Assembly (NCBI GenBank): GCA_002335605.1
Contig: BEDY01000004.1
Span: forward strand, 744,001 to 808,000
Direction: 5' to 3'
Source: Prillingera fragicola
Lineage: Eukaryota; Basidiomycota; Tremellomycetes; Trichosporonales; Trichosporonaceae
DNA length: 64,000 bases
Below the pieces are notes generated by a model, which worked only from the letters and a program-made list of their open reading frames with translations, did not search any database and was not told where the DNA came from. Position numbers and translations under genes: made by a program. This document shows, in pieces, positions 1 through 9,858 of this stretch. How positions within the stretch are numbered: position 1 is the first letter of the stretch; each line of letters begins with the position of its first letter.

Positions 1-11
1 CTAACGAACAG

Positions 12-525
12 TTTCCTCCGCGCCGCGCCCCCCACATCACTCACAGCCTGGGTCCCCATCGGGGACGTCTCGCCCATCTCCGGTGGCCTGCTGTATCTCG
101 AAAACTCGGCGCCGCTGGGTCTCGAGATTGAGGCAGACTTTGCAAAGGCCGCAGAGCACATGTCGCAGGAAGAACGTCTCAGCGCGTTCAACGCCAACGT
201 GGGTCGTCCAACGCCAAACATAAACTAAAACGCGCAGATGATGGCCGGCGGAATGCTCACCCCGGACGCGCCGCAATTTGCCGCTACCAATGGCCGGCGC
301 TGGCTTGTAGCCGATTACAAGGCCGGGGACGTCGTGTTCCACCACCCGTGCATGATCCACTGCTCGGCCAATAATCAGGATCAGGAGGGTAGGATTCGGC
401 TCGCGACGGATTTACGGTTTGCGGATAAGGATGGAGAGTATGATTATCGCTGGGCGCACCAGTACTGTGAGTTTTGCGGTAGCGAGTCAAGGCCCATGTT
501 GATCGACTCCAGATGCGCCGAATGA
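12..525 (+). CDS. Phytanoyl-CoA dioxygenase-like protein (3' part only)
   Basis: Only the C-terminal part lies in the window. The sequence opens inside an intron: a CTAAC branch-like site is followed by CAG at 9-11, so the first visible exon starts at 12. It reads through AWVPIGDVSPISGGLLYLEN to 198; a 39-nt intron (199-237) leads to the last exon 238-525. The last exon carries the distal iron-ligand region of 2-oxoglutarate/Fe(II) oxygenases: an HPCMIHCSANN stretch with an Arg (RIRLATDLRF) a few residues later, which in this family binds the 2-oxoglutarate carboxylate. The proximal H-x-D pair must lie upstream, outside the window. The substrate cannot be told; fungal PhyH-like enzymes range from alpha-oxidation to secondary metabolism. 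The gene runs convergently toward the regulator ending at 622. Confidence 0.75.
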
Positions 526-621
526 TGGTCTTTGAGGTGTGCGGCTCGTGTGATGCAAATTGTTGTGAATATTGTCAAATGCAATCAGTTTGAATGAATA
601 TCTAGTGCATCAGGCAGCTGT

Positions 622-2817
622 CTAAGATATCCGTGCAATATCGTCGCGCAGCTTTTGCACAAACGGATTCTGCCCACCGCGAAAGATCGTAATCTGCGCG
701 AGAAGCTGCTGCAGCGTCTCCCGTCCTGGCATCACATGTGATCGGGTCTCTGAGCTCGTAGTGGGTGTGGGCGGGACCGGCTTGTCAAGCAAACCCGGGT
801 CAAGGGTGTGCAACTCGGCAATGGCGTGTCCGATATCCCACAACTTCTCGGCCTTGGGAGATTGTCAGCATCAACATTCCGACTCGGAGACCACGTACCC
901 ATGCAAGACCGTTGTATTCAGCGCTCTTCATGTACAACGAATGGCAGGACATGAGGGTCGCGTTGCCGATGGCGACAGGGTAGAGTCCCGAGAGTTCCCA
1001 GATTGGCACACCGTTCTCCTCCATCCCCACAAACCCATGTGAGAGACCGAGTTGCCAGGCGCGGATCTTGAGCCACTGCTGATTGACGAGGAGGTCGGCG
1101 CGCTGGCCCTCGGTCAGGGTTCCTGCTTCTGAGCGCACACAGTTTTGTAGGAGGTCGCTTCCCATTGGACCATAGGCTTTGTCGAGATCCCGCTGCAGTT
1201 GGATCACTCGTTGTGGGGTCAGGCTGCAGGTTGCCGTGTCGTGCTGCTTGCCGCCATTGTAGCAGTTGATGATGCGCTCGTCCATGAGGGTAAATATGCG
1301 CAGCAGACACTGCAGGCCAAAGACGGCGCGCTCCTGGTTAAGACCCTCCGAGAGCTTGAGGGTTCCCTCGTGCCGCCATCGGAACTGAGCCTGCGGGCGT
1401 TGCAGAGCGTAGCCGCTGCATGTTAGCTCGATCGTGGCACGAGTACACACCGTTCCGTCGCCGCCAGAATACCGATCAGCCTCTGTCGCCGTATAGCCTC
1501 AACTGGCTCCACCTCGTCCGCAGTGCCTTCCAATTGTGAAGCCTGGAAGAGCATAATCTCGGCCACTGCCGTGTCAGTTACGAATGAGACTGTAAACTCA
1601 CGAGCCAGTGTCTCTCTCATGCGAAACCAAGCCGCATCATGCAGTCCCATGCCAAAGAAGCACAAGTAGAGCAAGAAACTACTCAGCACAGCGTCCACGC
1701 CAACGTTCTGTCCACACTCGGGTGATCCCTTAAGGCGACACGCCAGGTCAATCAATTTACGCGCCTGTCCCGTCGATCGCTCCCACTCAAATGCCTCGCC
1801 CGCCTCCACAGAGTGAATGAGGACGATGCCACTCATGGCGAGGAGGAGACAAGCAAAGTCGGGGGAGGTCTGATGATCGCCCCTTGCCGCACGCTGCATT
1901 GTGTAGCTTTTTGGCAGGATAGTTGCAATGTAGTCGAGCCGCTCGTAAAACATGTTGATCTTGGGCAAGACGACTGTTTCCAGCAGAGTGGGGTCAATCA
2001 ATGAGGTTCCCGCTGCTGGTGTTTCTGGCAGCCCGGACGCATTGAAGACACTCGGGCCCGCCACGCTGTCAAAGAGGGTAGGATCAAACTGGAGCTGCGA
2101 GCCCACTATTGGAGCAGACTCAGACAACTCCTGCGCCAAGCCGAAAGTTGTTGGATCCTGCACAGCCAGAGGCGGCACGAACCACGATGCAATGTCGAAT
2201 GTAAACCCATTTCGCCCGAATGGATCCCACGGTTCGCTGAGGTCCGGTTCAGCGGAAGGCTGGTCCATGTTCAACGCATTAGGGCCCAGCGGTGAAGCGG
2301 ACGTACGCTGAGACGTCCCCAACACCCCGCTGTTCGTGCCCGCCATTCCCAACATCCCTAGCAAATCCGCTTCTGCTGAGGACGTTGGGGGAGATATTGA
2401 CGTGGTCGGGCTGTTATTATAGTCTGCTGTTATGGCGGAAAGCCGGGAAGTGCTCTCTGGGCTCTCCATTGATCCGTCGCCTTGCTGCTGTTGCTGTTGC
2501 GGTTGGGCGGTGGTCCCCTGCTCTGTTCTGGCCCGACGGACCACTCGTGGCTTGCCGCTGCAATGTCAGAACGAAACATCGCTTTTGCTTACGGTTCAGG
2601 CCCCTTGCGCATCAAAGGCCTATCAAATGTGCATATCCTGTCACCACACTTGTCGCACGGCCGGCGACTGTCACACTACCACTTCGTCAGCTACGGCGGA
2701 CAACAAACAACAGCAAACACTTACTTTGATGCGTTTCCTGTTACACTGGTCGCATGCGCGTGTCACCTGTGCTGAGGTGGAGGCCCTATCCCTTGCTCGG
2801 GACGGTTCGGCGGGCAT
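622..2817 (-). CDS. Zn2Cys6 fungal transcription factor (676 aa)
   Basis: Five exons on the minus strand: 2725-2817, 2593-2675, 1451-2557, 899-1415 and 622-852. They sum to 677 codons with no frame break. The zinc cluster sits at the N-terminus, Cys22, 25, 32, 38, 41 and 46, with the basic stretch NRKRIK between the second and third Cys. Two introns cut the DNA-binding region, one directly before Cys32. The last inter-Cys gap is four residues instead of the usual six or more. Behind it come a Gln run, a Ser/Thr/Pro-rich linker and a long helical middle region like the fungal-specific transcription factor domain. It presumably acts in the nucleus as a pathway regulator; the target is unknown. 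Neighbours are the PhyH-like gene and a polyol dehydrogenase. The start was chosen because only this exon supplies the first Cys pair. Confidence 0.85.
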
Positions 2818-3072
2818 GGCACACCTCGAGTTGTCTTGGTCTTTAGAACAGGAAGTGGGCGATTGAGCAAAGGAAGAGGGGGAAAGTGGAGCTCAATGTG
2901 GAGGTGGAAGTCAATTAGGATTCTTCTATTGGCTCATTTTGTATTCATTAGAAATGCATAACAAACACACAATGTGGGAGGGGAGCATGTGAGCCTGTGC
3001 CAAACGACATACTGCATGCATAGAAGAGACAAAGGACACGATAAAGAAGGTCATTTCCTACCGAATCTACAG

Positions 3073-4330
3073 CTACTTTGGCCCATCAATAACGGCTTTG
3101 ATGACCATCTTGCCAATGGCATCCTTCCCGGACCGCACAACCTTGAATGCCTCGAGGGCTTGCTCGAACGGATACCTATGGGTAACCAGGGGCTGGAGAT
3201 CAACAAGGCCGCGCTCCACAAGCGATATGGCGAGAGGGTAATCGCCTTGGCCATACCGGAACGAGCCAAGGACCTTGAGCTGCTTCCTCACAATCTCGAA
3301 CATTGGTATCGGAACGGTGGGAGCGCCCATGCCCACCTGAACGAACGTCCCAGCTGGTGCCAGAATGTGAAGGCCAGCGGCGATGCAGGCTGGAGCCCCT
3401 GAGGCATCGATCACAACATTCACTGCGCCAGCACCCTCGGAAGCAACGCTGAGGTTATCCAGGAGCGCCGTGGCCATGCGGTTGGCATAGACATCCCCGG
3501 CGTCGTCACCGCGGGCAGGTGGCAGGAAGACATCGGTAGCGGCGTACGCTTTGGCGAAGTCGAGACGCTCCTTTTGGATGTCAACAGCAATGATGCGAGT
3601 AGCCCCGAGGGCTCGGGCCACAGCCATGCAGAGCAGGCCAACGGGTCCGGCGCCGAAGATGACTACGTTCTGACCAGACTTGAGCTTGGCTAGCGTTGCG
3701 AGAGCGTGGACAGCCACAGACAGCGGCTCGAGCATTGCGCCCTGCTCCAAAGAGACAGCCTGGGGGAGCTTGTAGAGAAGATCAAAGGGGAGCTTGTCTA
3801 GGTCAGGTCAGTCACAGAGTCCAGATGGACAGCGATGCTCACAGTAACGGCAAAGAGTACCCAGTGTGCTGGGAGGGGTCGCAGCGAACTTCATCTCACG
3901 GCATAGCTGGAGTCAGCATTCATCTTGACAAGTTCAAGCTCACCTCGTAGAGGCCAGATTTGCACAAGTCGCAAACACGGCAGCTGGCTCCAGGTTCGAG
4001 AGCAACGCGGTCGCCGACATTCAGCTCGGCTGAGGCTGGCACAGCGGGACCCAGCGTGACAATGGTGCCGGCCGACTCATGGCCAAGACACATGGGGTCC
4101 TCCACAATGTGATTCCCAATCCTACCATGCTCATAGTAGTGCACGTCCGAACCGCAGATACCGGTCTTTGCAATCGCAATGAGGACAAGGTCGCCGTCGA
4201 CATCCGGAACAGGGCGCTTGGCAGCGTCAGCGATGGTGTGTGCTCGGATGGGTCTTACCTCCTCAAACTTTGTGTCGTGGACCCCATGCAGCACAAAGCT
4301 GGGGTTGTCCAGGAGTGCGTCGTTTGTCAT
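3073..4330 (-). CDS. NAD-dependent polyol (xylitol/sorbitol-type) dehydrogenase
   Basis: Zinc-containing medium-chain dehydrogenase of 385 aa. Exons on the minus strand: 3944-4330, 3861-3906 and 3073-3797. The middle exon is only 46 nt and carries part of the structural-zinc lobe. Visible motifs are the catalytic-zinc region GICGSDVHYYEHG with GHESAG, the four-Cys structural zinc lobe (CRVCDLCKSGLYELC once spliced) and the nucleotide fold FGAGPVGLLCMAVA. An Asp ends the second strand (IIAVD), which fits NAD rather than NADP. The best family match is fungal xylitol dehydrogenase; sorbitol, L-arabinitol or a tetritol are possible substrates. The ATG at 4330 gives the family's usual N-terminus; an in-frame ATG at 4408 would add 26 unlikely residues. 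It is divergent from the sugar porter at 5026, so shared control is plausible. Confidence 0.88.
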
Positions 4331-4608
4331 GGTGAGTGGGCAATGTGAGAATGGTGAATGGACAGTCACGGTGTCTTTCTCTAAAGACCTTGAACGTGTG
4401 ACAGCCAAGGTCGGTGATCAACACAACTGCCAAGAGTCGCCGGTTCCTCAAACACAACAGGTGATGCGGCAATGTCTTGTCACGATGCAAGCATTATCCG
4501 CGGCATATGACACGCCGAGAGCAATGAACAGATAGTGCCATGGTCGAGTGCGGGGCAACAAGGTCAATGGTGCGGATCAAGTACCGCCGACACCACGGAA
4601 CTTCGCGT

Positions 4609-4621
4609 TCCGGGCCGGACA
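4609..4621. promoter_or_regulatory. TCCGGGCCGGACA element
   Basis: A 13-base word with two CGG/CCG half sites in the divergent promoter. The same 13 bases occur at 49646-49658 upstream of the DAK-type kinase. A shared 13-mer is expected by chance within 64 kb, so only its position is suggestive. Confidence 0.35.
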
Positions 4622-4932
4622 TGACCGGGTCCGCCACCCAGCACCACCCAAGTTAGTACGCCCGGTCTTGACATTGTCGGTCCTTCTGCTCCGCATCAAT
4701 GTCCTCAAAGTCGTCAGCCAAGCCCTTGCTCACTGCATGAGCCCCGCTTGCACCGCCAAGATGTTCTGCTCCGGCAGCCATAGCCCCCTTCCATCAAGCG
4801 AGCACCGGGGTCATCAGCAGACAATACCGAGACCAAGTCCCGCCGGGCGTGGGGCGTGACTGGGGAAAAGCCGGGGTATCGTGGCTATCCTAGACCGGGG
4901 CAGGATGTTGCTCCTGTACACACTGATATACA

Positions 4933-4938
4933 TATAAG
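4933..4938 (+). promoter_or_regulatory. TATA-like box of the sugar porter
   Basis: TATAAG lies within the run gatatacatataagaa, about 90 bases upstream of the ATG at 5026. The spacing leaves room for a short leader. Confidence 0.4.
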
Positions 4939-5025
4939 AAACTGACTGTCCCTGTGGTCTCGTCTTCACGATATCCACATCTGGGCATTGGCCTCTAACC
5001 TAACACTACTTTGCTCTATCTTATC

Positions 5026-7105
5026 ATGTCCTTCAACGACGACAAGGGCGGCACCTTGCACCTTGAGCAAGAACGCAACCATGAGCTCGTCCAAAACATC
5101 AACGCCAACACCTCGGCCAAGTGTGTATACATGTGTGCCAGCCTGCGCTGTGCTGACTCTATAGGATCTTGAACCCCCTGCACGGTCTTTCCAAGGAGGC
5201 ACTCTTTGCCGATGTTGAGGAGTTCTGCAGTCAGCATGGATTCACCGACGAGGTTGAGACGTTCCGCAAGGGTGCTCTGCTTGGCCAGAATCAGCACAAG
5301 TTTGAAGAGTACCCCGAGCTCAACGAGGAGGACAAGGCCATCATCCGCCGCGAGAAGACCCGTGAGTTGGCCACCGCAGGTAAAAAGTCTTGGCTTACAG
5401 AGCGCAGACAAGTGGTCGCAGCCTCTCCCCCTGATCTACACCGTCGTACTTGCCTCGGTCGGCGCTGCTGTGCAGGGCTGGGACCAGACTGGCTCCAACG
5501 GTGCCAACCTCTCGTTCCCCATCGAGTTTGGTATCAGCGAAGAGACCTCCAACCCGGACCATGCCCGCAACCAGTGGATTGTCGGTCTCGTCAACGGCGC
5601 CCCTTACATTGGAGCGTCCTTCCTTGGATGCTGGCTCAATGACCCTTTCAACAACTGGTTCTCGCGTCGTGGTACCATCTTCATCTCGGCCATCTTCTGT
5701 CTCCTAACTCCCCTCGGCAGTGCCATCTCGCGCAACTGGGAGCAGCTCCTCGTCTCACGTCTGCTTATGGGTATCGGCATGGGTCTCAAGGCTTCGAGTA
5801 TCCCTATTTTCTGCTCGTGAGTCGGCCTTACGTGCCCTGAAAGATAGCTAATAAATCAGCGAAAACGTCCCCGCGTCTGTCCGTGGCGGCCTAGTGATGT
5901 CCTGGCAACTCTGGACAGCCTTTGGCATCTTCCTTGGTTTCTGCGCCAACCTCGCCGTCTATCAGCTAGGCCGCATTGCCTGGCGCCTCCAGCTCGGTTC
6001 GGCCTTTATTCCTGCTGTGCCTCTCGTTCTTGGTGTCTACTTTTGCCCCGAGTCGCCTCGTTGGCTCATCAAGAAGCGCAGGTACCAAGACGCCTTCAAG
6101 TCACTGTGCAAGCTGCGCAACTCCAAGCTGCAGGCTTGCCGCGACTTGTTCTACGTGCACCGCCAGCTTGAGGAGGAGTTTGCCGCCATGGGTCAGAGCA
6201 ACTACGTCTCGCGTTTCGTGCAGCTCTTTACCATTCCTCGTGTTCGCCGCGCCACTCTCGCCAGCTTTGTCGTCATGATCGGACAGCAGATGGTGAGTTC
6301 TACCGTGTAATGCAGCGTTAACAAACAGTGCGGCATCAACATTATCGCCTTCTACTCCTCCTCCGTCTTCCAGGAGGCAGGCTACACGACTCTTCAGTGT
6401 CTCCTAGCCTCGTGGGGATTCGGTCTCATTAACTTTCTCTTTGCCATCCCAGCGTACGTCCCCCGTTCCTATCCCACCTCTAATCAATGCAGAATCTTCA
6501 CCATCGACACATTCGGCCGCCGCAACCTCCTCCTCTCGACCTTCCCCAACATGGCCTGGTCACTCCTCGCGACAGGCCTGTGCTTTCTCATCCCGGGCGA
6601 CTCGTCGGCCCGCGTCCCCCTGATCGCAGTGTTCATCTACATTTTCGCAATGTTCTACTCGGTCGGCGAGGGACCCGTGCCCATTGCGTACTCGGCCGAA
6701 ATCTTCCCCATCACCCACCGCGAAGTTGGCATGGCCTGGGGAATCGCCACGACGCTGTTCTGGGCGGCCGTGCTCGGCCTCACCTGGCCGCGCATGAAGG
6801 GCGCCATGGGTCCCACTGGTGCCTTTGGGTTTTACGCCGCGCTCAACATTGTTGCGCTCATCTTGATCTTCTTCTTCGCCCCAGAGTCCAAGCAGCTTAC
6901 CCTCGAGGAGCTTGACTTTGTCTTTGGCGTCCCGACAAAGAAGCATGCGGGATACCAGCTCAACACGTGGTTGCCTTGGTGGTTCAAGCGTTATGTCCTG
7001 CGCCAGAAGGACGCACAGCTCGTGCAGCTCTACGACATGGACGAGATTATGGGTATCGAGCGGGTTACGGAGAGTGACAGTGTGCAGAGTGTTGACAAGG
7101 TTTAA
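5026..7105 (+). CDS. MFS sugar porter (623 aa)
   Basis: Six exons: 5026-5120, 5165-5361, 5408-5816, 5860-6292, 6329-6453 and 6493-7105, summing to 624 codons. A cytosolic N-terminal region of roughly 110 residues precedes the first membrane segment. It contains [12 protein letters not shown], as in the fungal inositol/hexose-like porters with a long N-terminus. Sugar-porter signatures are visible: a GRR-type loop (DTFGRRN), [12 protein letters not shown] at the start of the central loop and [13 protein letters not shown] near the end. It should import a sugar or polyol across the plasma membrane by proton symport. Divergence from the polyol dehydrogenase suggests a polyol or related sugar, but the substrate cannot be read from the sequence. 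The third exon joins as T-H-K-W using the second of two possible acceptors (AG at 5406-5407). Confidence 0.87.
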
Positions 7106-7506
7106 AGTCGATCGTTGTAGTAGGCGCCTCCTTGGAGGGCAATGGTTATGCAGTTCTCTGAGTTACCTGAAGCGTCCTGATGTATATACATAAACTGATT
7201 AATTTACTTAATTTATTGAATTTTCTGAGTTCGCCTCTTTTTACCTACTTCATCACACATCCTGTTCTCTGCCGGACCAAACTTCAAGCATGTACCTGTC
7301 GTACATCAACTTATTAGGAGCCCATGATAATGCCTGACTAGCACCTAATCGAGTCCTACTGCTTCAAACAGACAGATGTCTGCAATAACATCATCGATGA
7401 TTGATTACATTCCATTGGTCTTAAACACTTATTGACTGCTGTACCGTATACCCATGCTCTCTTACGAAACACGAAGACCCCCTACTACGGGAACACCTAC
7501 TCGTAC
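7106..7506. other. Intergenic, convergent 3' regions
   Basis: AT-richer spacer between the stop codons of two convergent transporter genes. It contains a TTTACTTAATTTATTGAATTT-like stretch near 7201-7221 that could serve in 3' end formation. No gene was seen. Confidence 0.5.
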
Positions 7507-8979
7507 TTAAACAATACCCCTCTGCTCCTTTTCGGCCCTGTCTGCCTCCATCTCCCTCATAGCGGCGTCCTCCTTGTGGGGGTAGCGCTTGAGCAGCCAC
7601 GCAAACGTGGGCGCGATGATCGCGACGAGGGCCATGAACAACGTGGTCGCACTCCAGCCGGGAATGTACCTGGGCGCGTCGGTCTTGGGCCACAGGAAGA
7701 CACCGTAGATGGAGGCCGAGTTGCCGAGGGCGTTGACGAGGGCAATGGCGACGGCGCGCTTCTCGGCCGGGTGGGTGATGACGTTTGGCACCCACATGAG
7801 GGTGAGAGGGCAGGCGGCGTAGACTGATCCAAAGCCAAAGATGATGAAGACGTACTGGACCGTCTTGTTGGTTTGCGCGACGGTAATGATAAAGCAAATG
7901 ACGCCGATGCAGGCGGCTAGACAGATGAACATTGGCTTGTTCTTGCGCCAGTCCGAGGCAAAGTTGAAGGCCAGGATGAAGACCAGTGCGCTGGCGTAAA
8001 CGGGAATGGTGTGGTACTGGGCGTCGTAGCCCTTGTAGCCGAGGTTGGCGACGAGCGTGGGGACAAAGTACTGAATGGTCTGGCAGCCAGTGCAGAGCAT
8101 GTAGAGGATAATGAAGAATCCGACGCGCCAGTCGGAGAAGACGCGCTTGCATGCCTGCCACTCGGACATGTGACCGGCCGCACCCTGGGTCTCTCCAAGA
8201 CCGTCGTAGGCGAGACGCTGCGTGGCGAGCTTACGCTCCTCCTCGGTGAGGAACTTTGTCGTGGCGGGCCAGTCGGGCATGAACATCCAGGTGAAGCATC
8301 CGAGGAAGGACGAACCGACTCCCTCAATGATGAAGAGCCACTGCCAGCCGCGGAGGCCACGTGCGCCGTCGAGATGCTGGGTGATGAGACCGGCAAGGAG
8401 GCCAGAGAAGGCACCCGAAACGGCGGTGGCAGTGTAGTAGATCGAGTAACGCCTCGACACCTCGTAGCGGCGGTACCATGATGAGAGGTAAAAGGCAACT
8501 CCGGGAGCGAAACCAGCCTCAGCGACACCAAGGGCGAAACGGACGACGGCAAGCTGCTTCCAGTTGGTGGTGGCGGCCATGCAGGCACTGACACCGCCCC
8601 AGATGACGCAGAGAACCGAGAGGTAGATGGACGGACGGCAACGGGCAATGAGGAGGTTGCTGGGAATCTCAAAGATGACGTATGAGATGAAGAAGACGAG
8701 CAAGACGACAGAGTACTGCTCCGAGGTCATGTTGAAGTCATCCTCGAGGCCTCCTGTCTTGGCGTTGCCAATGTTCGCCCGGTCGAGATACGACAGAGTG
8801 TACAGAGCCCAGATGCAGGGGATGATACGTTTGTCAATCTTGCGCACGAGCTTCTTCTCGGCCTCGGAGCCTGGGACGTAGCCATCGAGAATGTTGGGTT
8901 CCCGAGTACCGGCCTGCTTGTGGTCGTAATGGTCGTCAGAAGCCTTGACCATGTCCCCCTCGTGATCAGAGATCGACAT
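7507..8979 (-). CDS. MFS anion:cation symporter, Dal5/allantoate-permease type (490 aa)
   Basis: A single uninterrupted 490-codon frame, unusual in a window where most genes have introns. The N-terminus is hydrophilic (acidic, His-rich); the first membrane segment then carries the family hallmark YLDRANIGNAK. Further typical features are an RFALGVAEAGFAPG segment, a WYRRYE-type cytoplasmic loop and a charged C-terminus. The length fits the anion:cation symporter family, which takes up carboxylates and related anions (allantoate, nicotinate, tartrate, sugar acids). The substrate is not decided by sequence. It is divergent from the aldolase-like gene and about 9 kb from a D-erythronate dehydrogenase-like gene, so a sugar-acid substrate is one idea. 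Which MFS subfamily it belongs to is fairly clear; its role is open. Confidence 0.87.
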   Translation of the reverse strand: MSISDHEGDMVKASDDHYDHKQAGTREPNILDGYVPGSEAEKKLVRKIDKRIIPCIWALYTLSYLDRANIGNAKTGGLEDDFNMTSEQYSVVLLVFFISYVIFEIPSNLLIARCRPSIYLSVLCVIWGGVSACMAATTNWKQLAVVRFALGVAEAGFAPGVAFYLSSWYRRYEVSRRYSIYYTATAVSGAFSGLLAGLITQHLDGARGLRGWQWLFIIEGVGSSFLGCFTWMFMPDWPATTKFLTEEERKLATQRLAYDGLGETQGAAGHMSEWQACKRVFSDWRVGFFIILYMLCTGCQTIQYFVPTLVANLGYKGYDAQYHTIPVYASALVFILAFNFASDWRKNKPMFICLAACIGVICFIITVAQTNKTVQYVFIIFGFGSVYAACPLTLMWVPNVITHPAEKRAVAIALVNALGNSASIYGVFLWPKTDAPRYIPGWSATTLFMALVAIIAPTFAWLLKRYPHKEDAAMREMEADRAEKEQRGIV

Positions 8980-9680
8980 GAAGAAGTGTAAGAGTCGACT
9001 TTAGATGTGGTAGGTGCTGGGACCAAGAGTCGCCACTGAATAGTCGCGTAATGATTGGGAGCTAAAGTGTGGGGCCGAAGGTGTTGTGGCGTGGGTTCAA
9101 CATGAAGCGTGGCAGTCTGCCTTTTAATAGTCGCGTGAGCAGGCACACGACAAGTGCGTACTATGATCTATGCACAAGTTCCGGAACGATACCTGTGAGC
9201 CAAGCACTTGGTAACTTGACAAAAAGGAATGAACGACGGCCGACAATGGTCGGTTGGCAAAGGCTAGCCAAGTGGGCCCCCTCGGGGGTGGGCAGGAGCT
9301 ATGGGCAACTCCGGCGTGTTTGATGTTCCAGTCCGCGTCACGGTAGGTGGTGCTTGAGCCCGGAGTCGTCGTCACATGAGTCGTGGTTGTCTTGTTGTTG
9401 CAGCAGTAGAGGTGAACGGTTGGAGCGAGTTGGAGCAGATGACATTGGCCCGAGATTCCGGAACCTGCAGTCGTCCCGGAGTCTCGGAGTCTGGGTGGCA
9501 AATTCGTGAATTGTCGCGTGGCATGTGCATGGCACATTTGATTCCGCTCCGGATCGGCTGTTGGCGGTGTGGGTGTTCGCCCCTTGTGTGTTCCCCCTAG
9601 TTAAGGACCTCCACTTTCCCTAGGAGATTGCCGTCTTGTTGGCCCGGCTTTTGCCGGCTTGACTGTTTCCATTTGTTACG

Positions 9681-9691
9681 ACCGGACCGGA
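9681..9691. promoter_or_regulatory. ACCGGACCGGA tandem element
   Basis: Two CCGGA units in direct tandem, 168 bases before the aldolase ATG. The same 11 bases occur at 46195-46205 upstream of the third Zn2Cys6 regulator. Confidence 0.35.
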
Positions 9692-9787
9692 TTACTTACT
9701 CGCCGCGTATGGTCCGAACGGGAGACTGGTGGGCGACTGCTACTACTACTACTACTGCCATCTGCTTGGCTTCTCTCTTCTCTCTAT

Positions 9788-9792
<5 letters not shown>

Positions 9793-9818
<26 letters not shown>
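9793..9818. repeat. (CT)13 microsatellite
   Basis: Thirteen uninterrupted CT units within a longer pyrimidine tract, about 40 bases before the aldolase-like start codon, in the likely 5' leader or core promoter. Confidence 0.9.
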
Positions 9819-9819
<1 letters not shown>

Positions 9820-9858
9820 ACCTACTCACCCCAAACCCCCAAAACCAACTCACTCACA

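Larger units (their letters stand above)
4331..5025. promoter_or_regulatory. Divergent promoter, polyol dehydrogenase / sugar porter
   Basis: No gene was seen in these 695 bases. They hold both promoters of the divergent pair. There are many CCG/CGG triplets between 4580 and 4880, as expected for Zn2Cys6 regulator sites, and a TATA-like TATAAG at 4933 upstream of the sugar-porter start. Confidence 0.6.
8980..9858. promoter_or_regulatory. Divergent promoter, anion permease / aldolase
   Basis: 879 bases without a gene. It contains two perfect TTCCGGAA palindromes (9179-9186 and 9456-9463), a tandem CCGGA element (9681-9691), CTA trinucleotide repeats near 9737-9757 and a CT microsatellite just upstream of the aldolase start. 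The pyrimidine-rich last 100 bases look like an initiator/leader region. Confidence 0.55.

Noticed and set aside
4609..4621. Claiming the shared 13-mer as proof of co-regulation
   Set aside because: Identical 13-mers are expected by chance in 64 kb; kept only as a weak hint.
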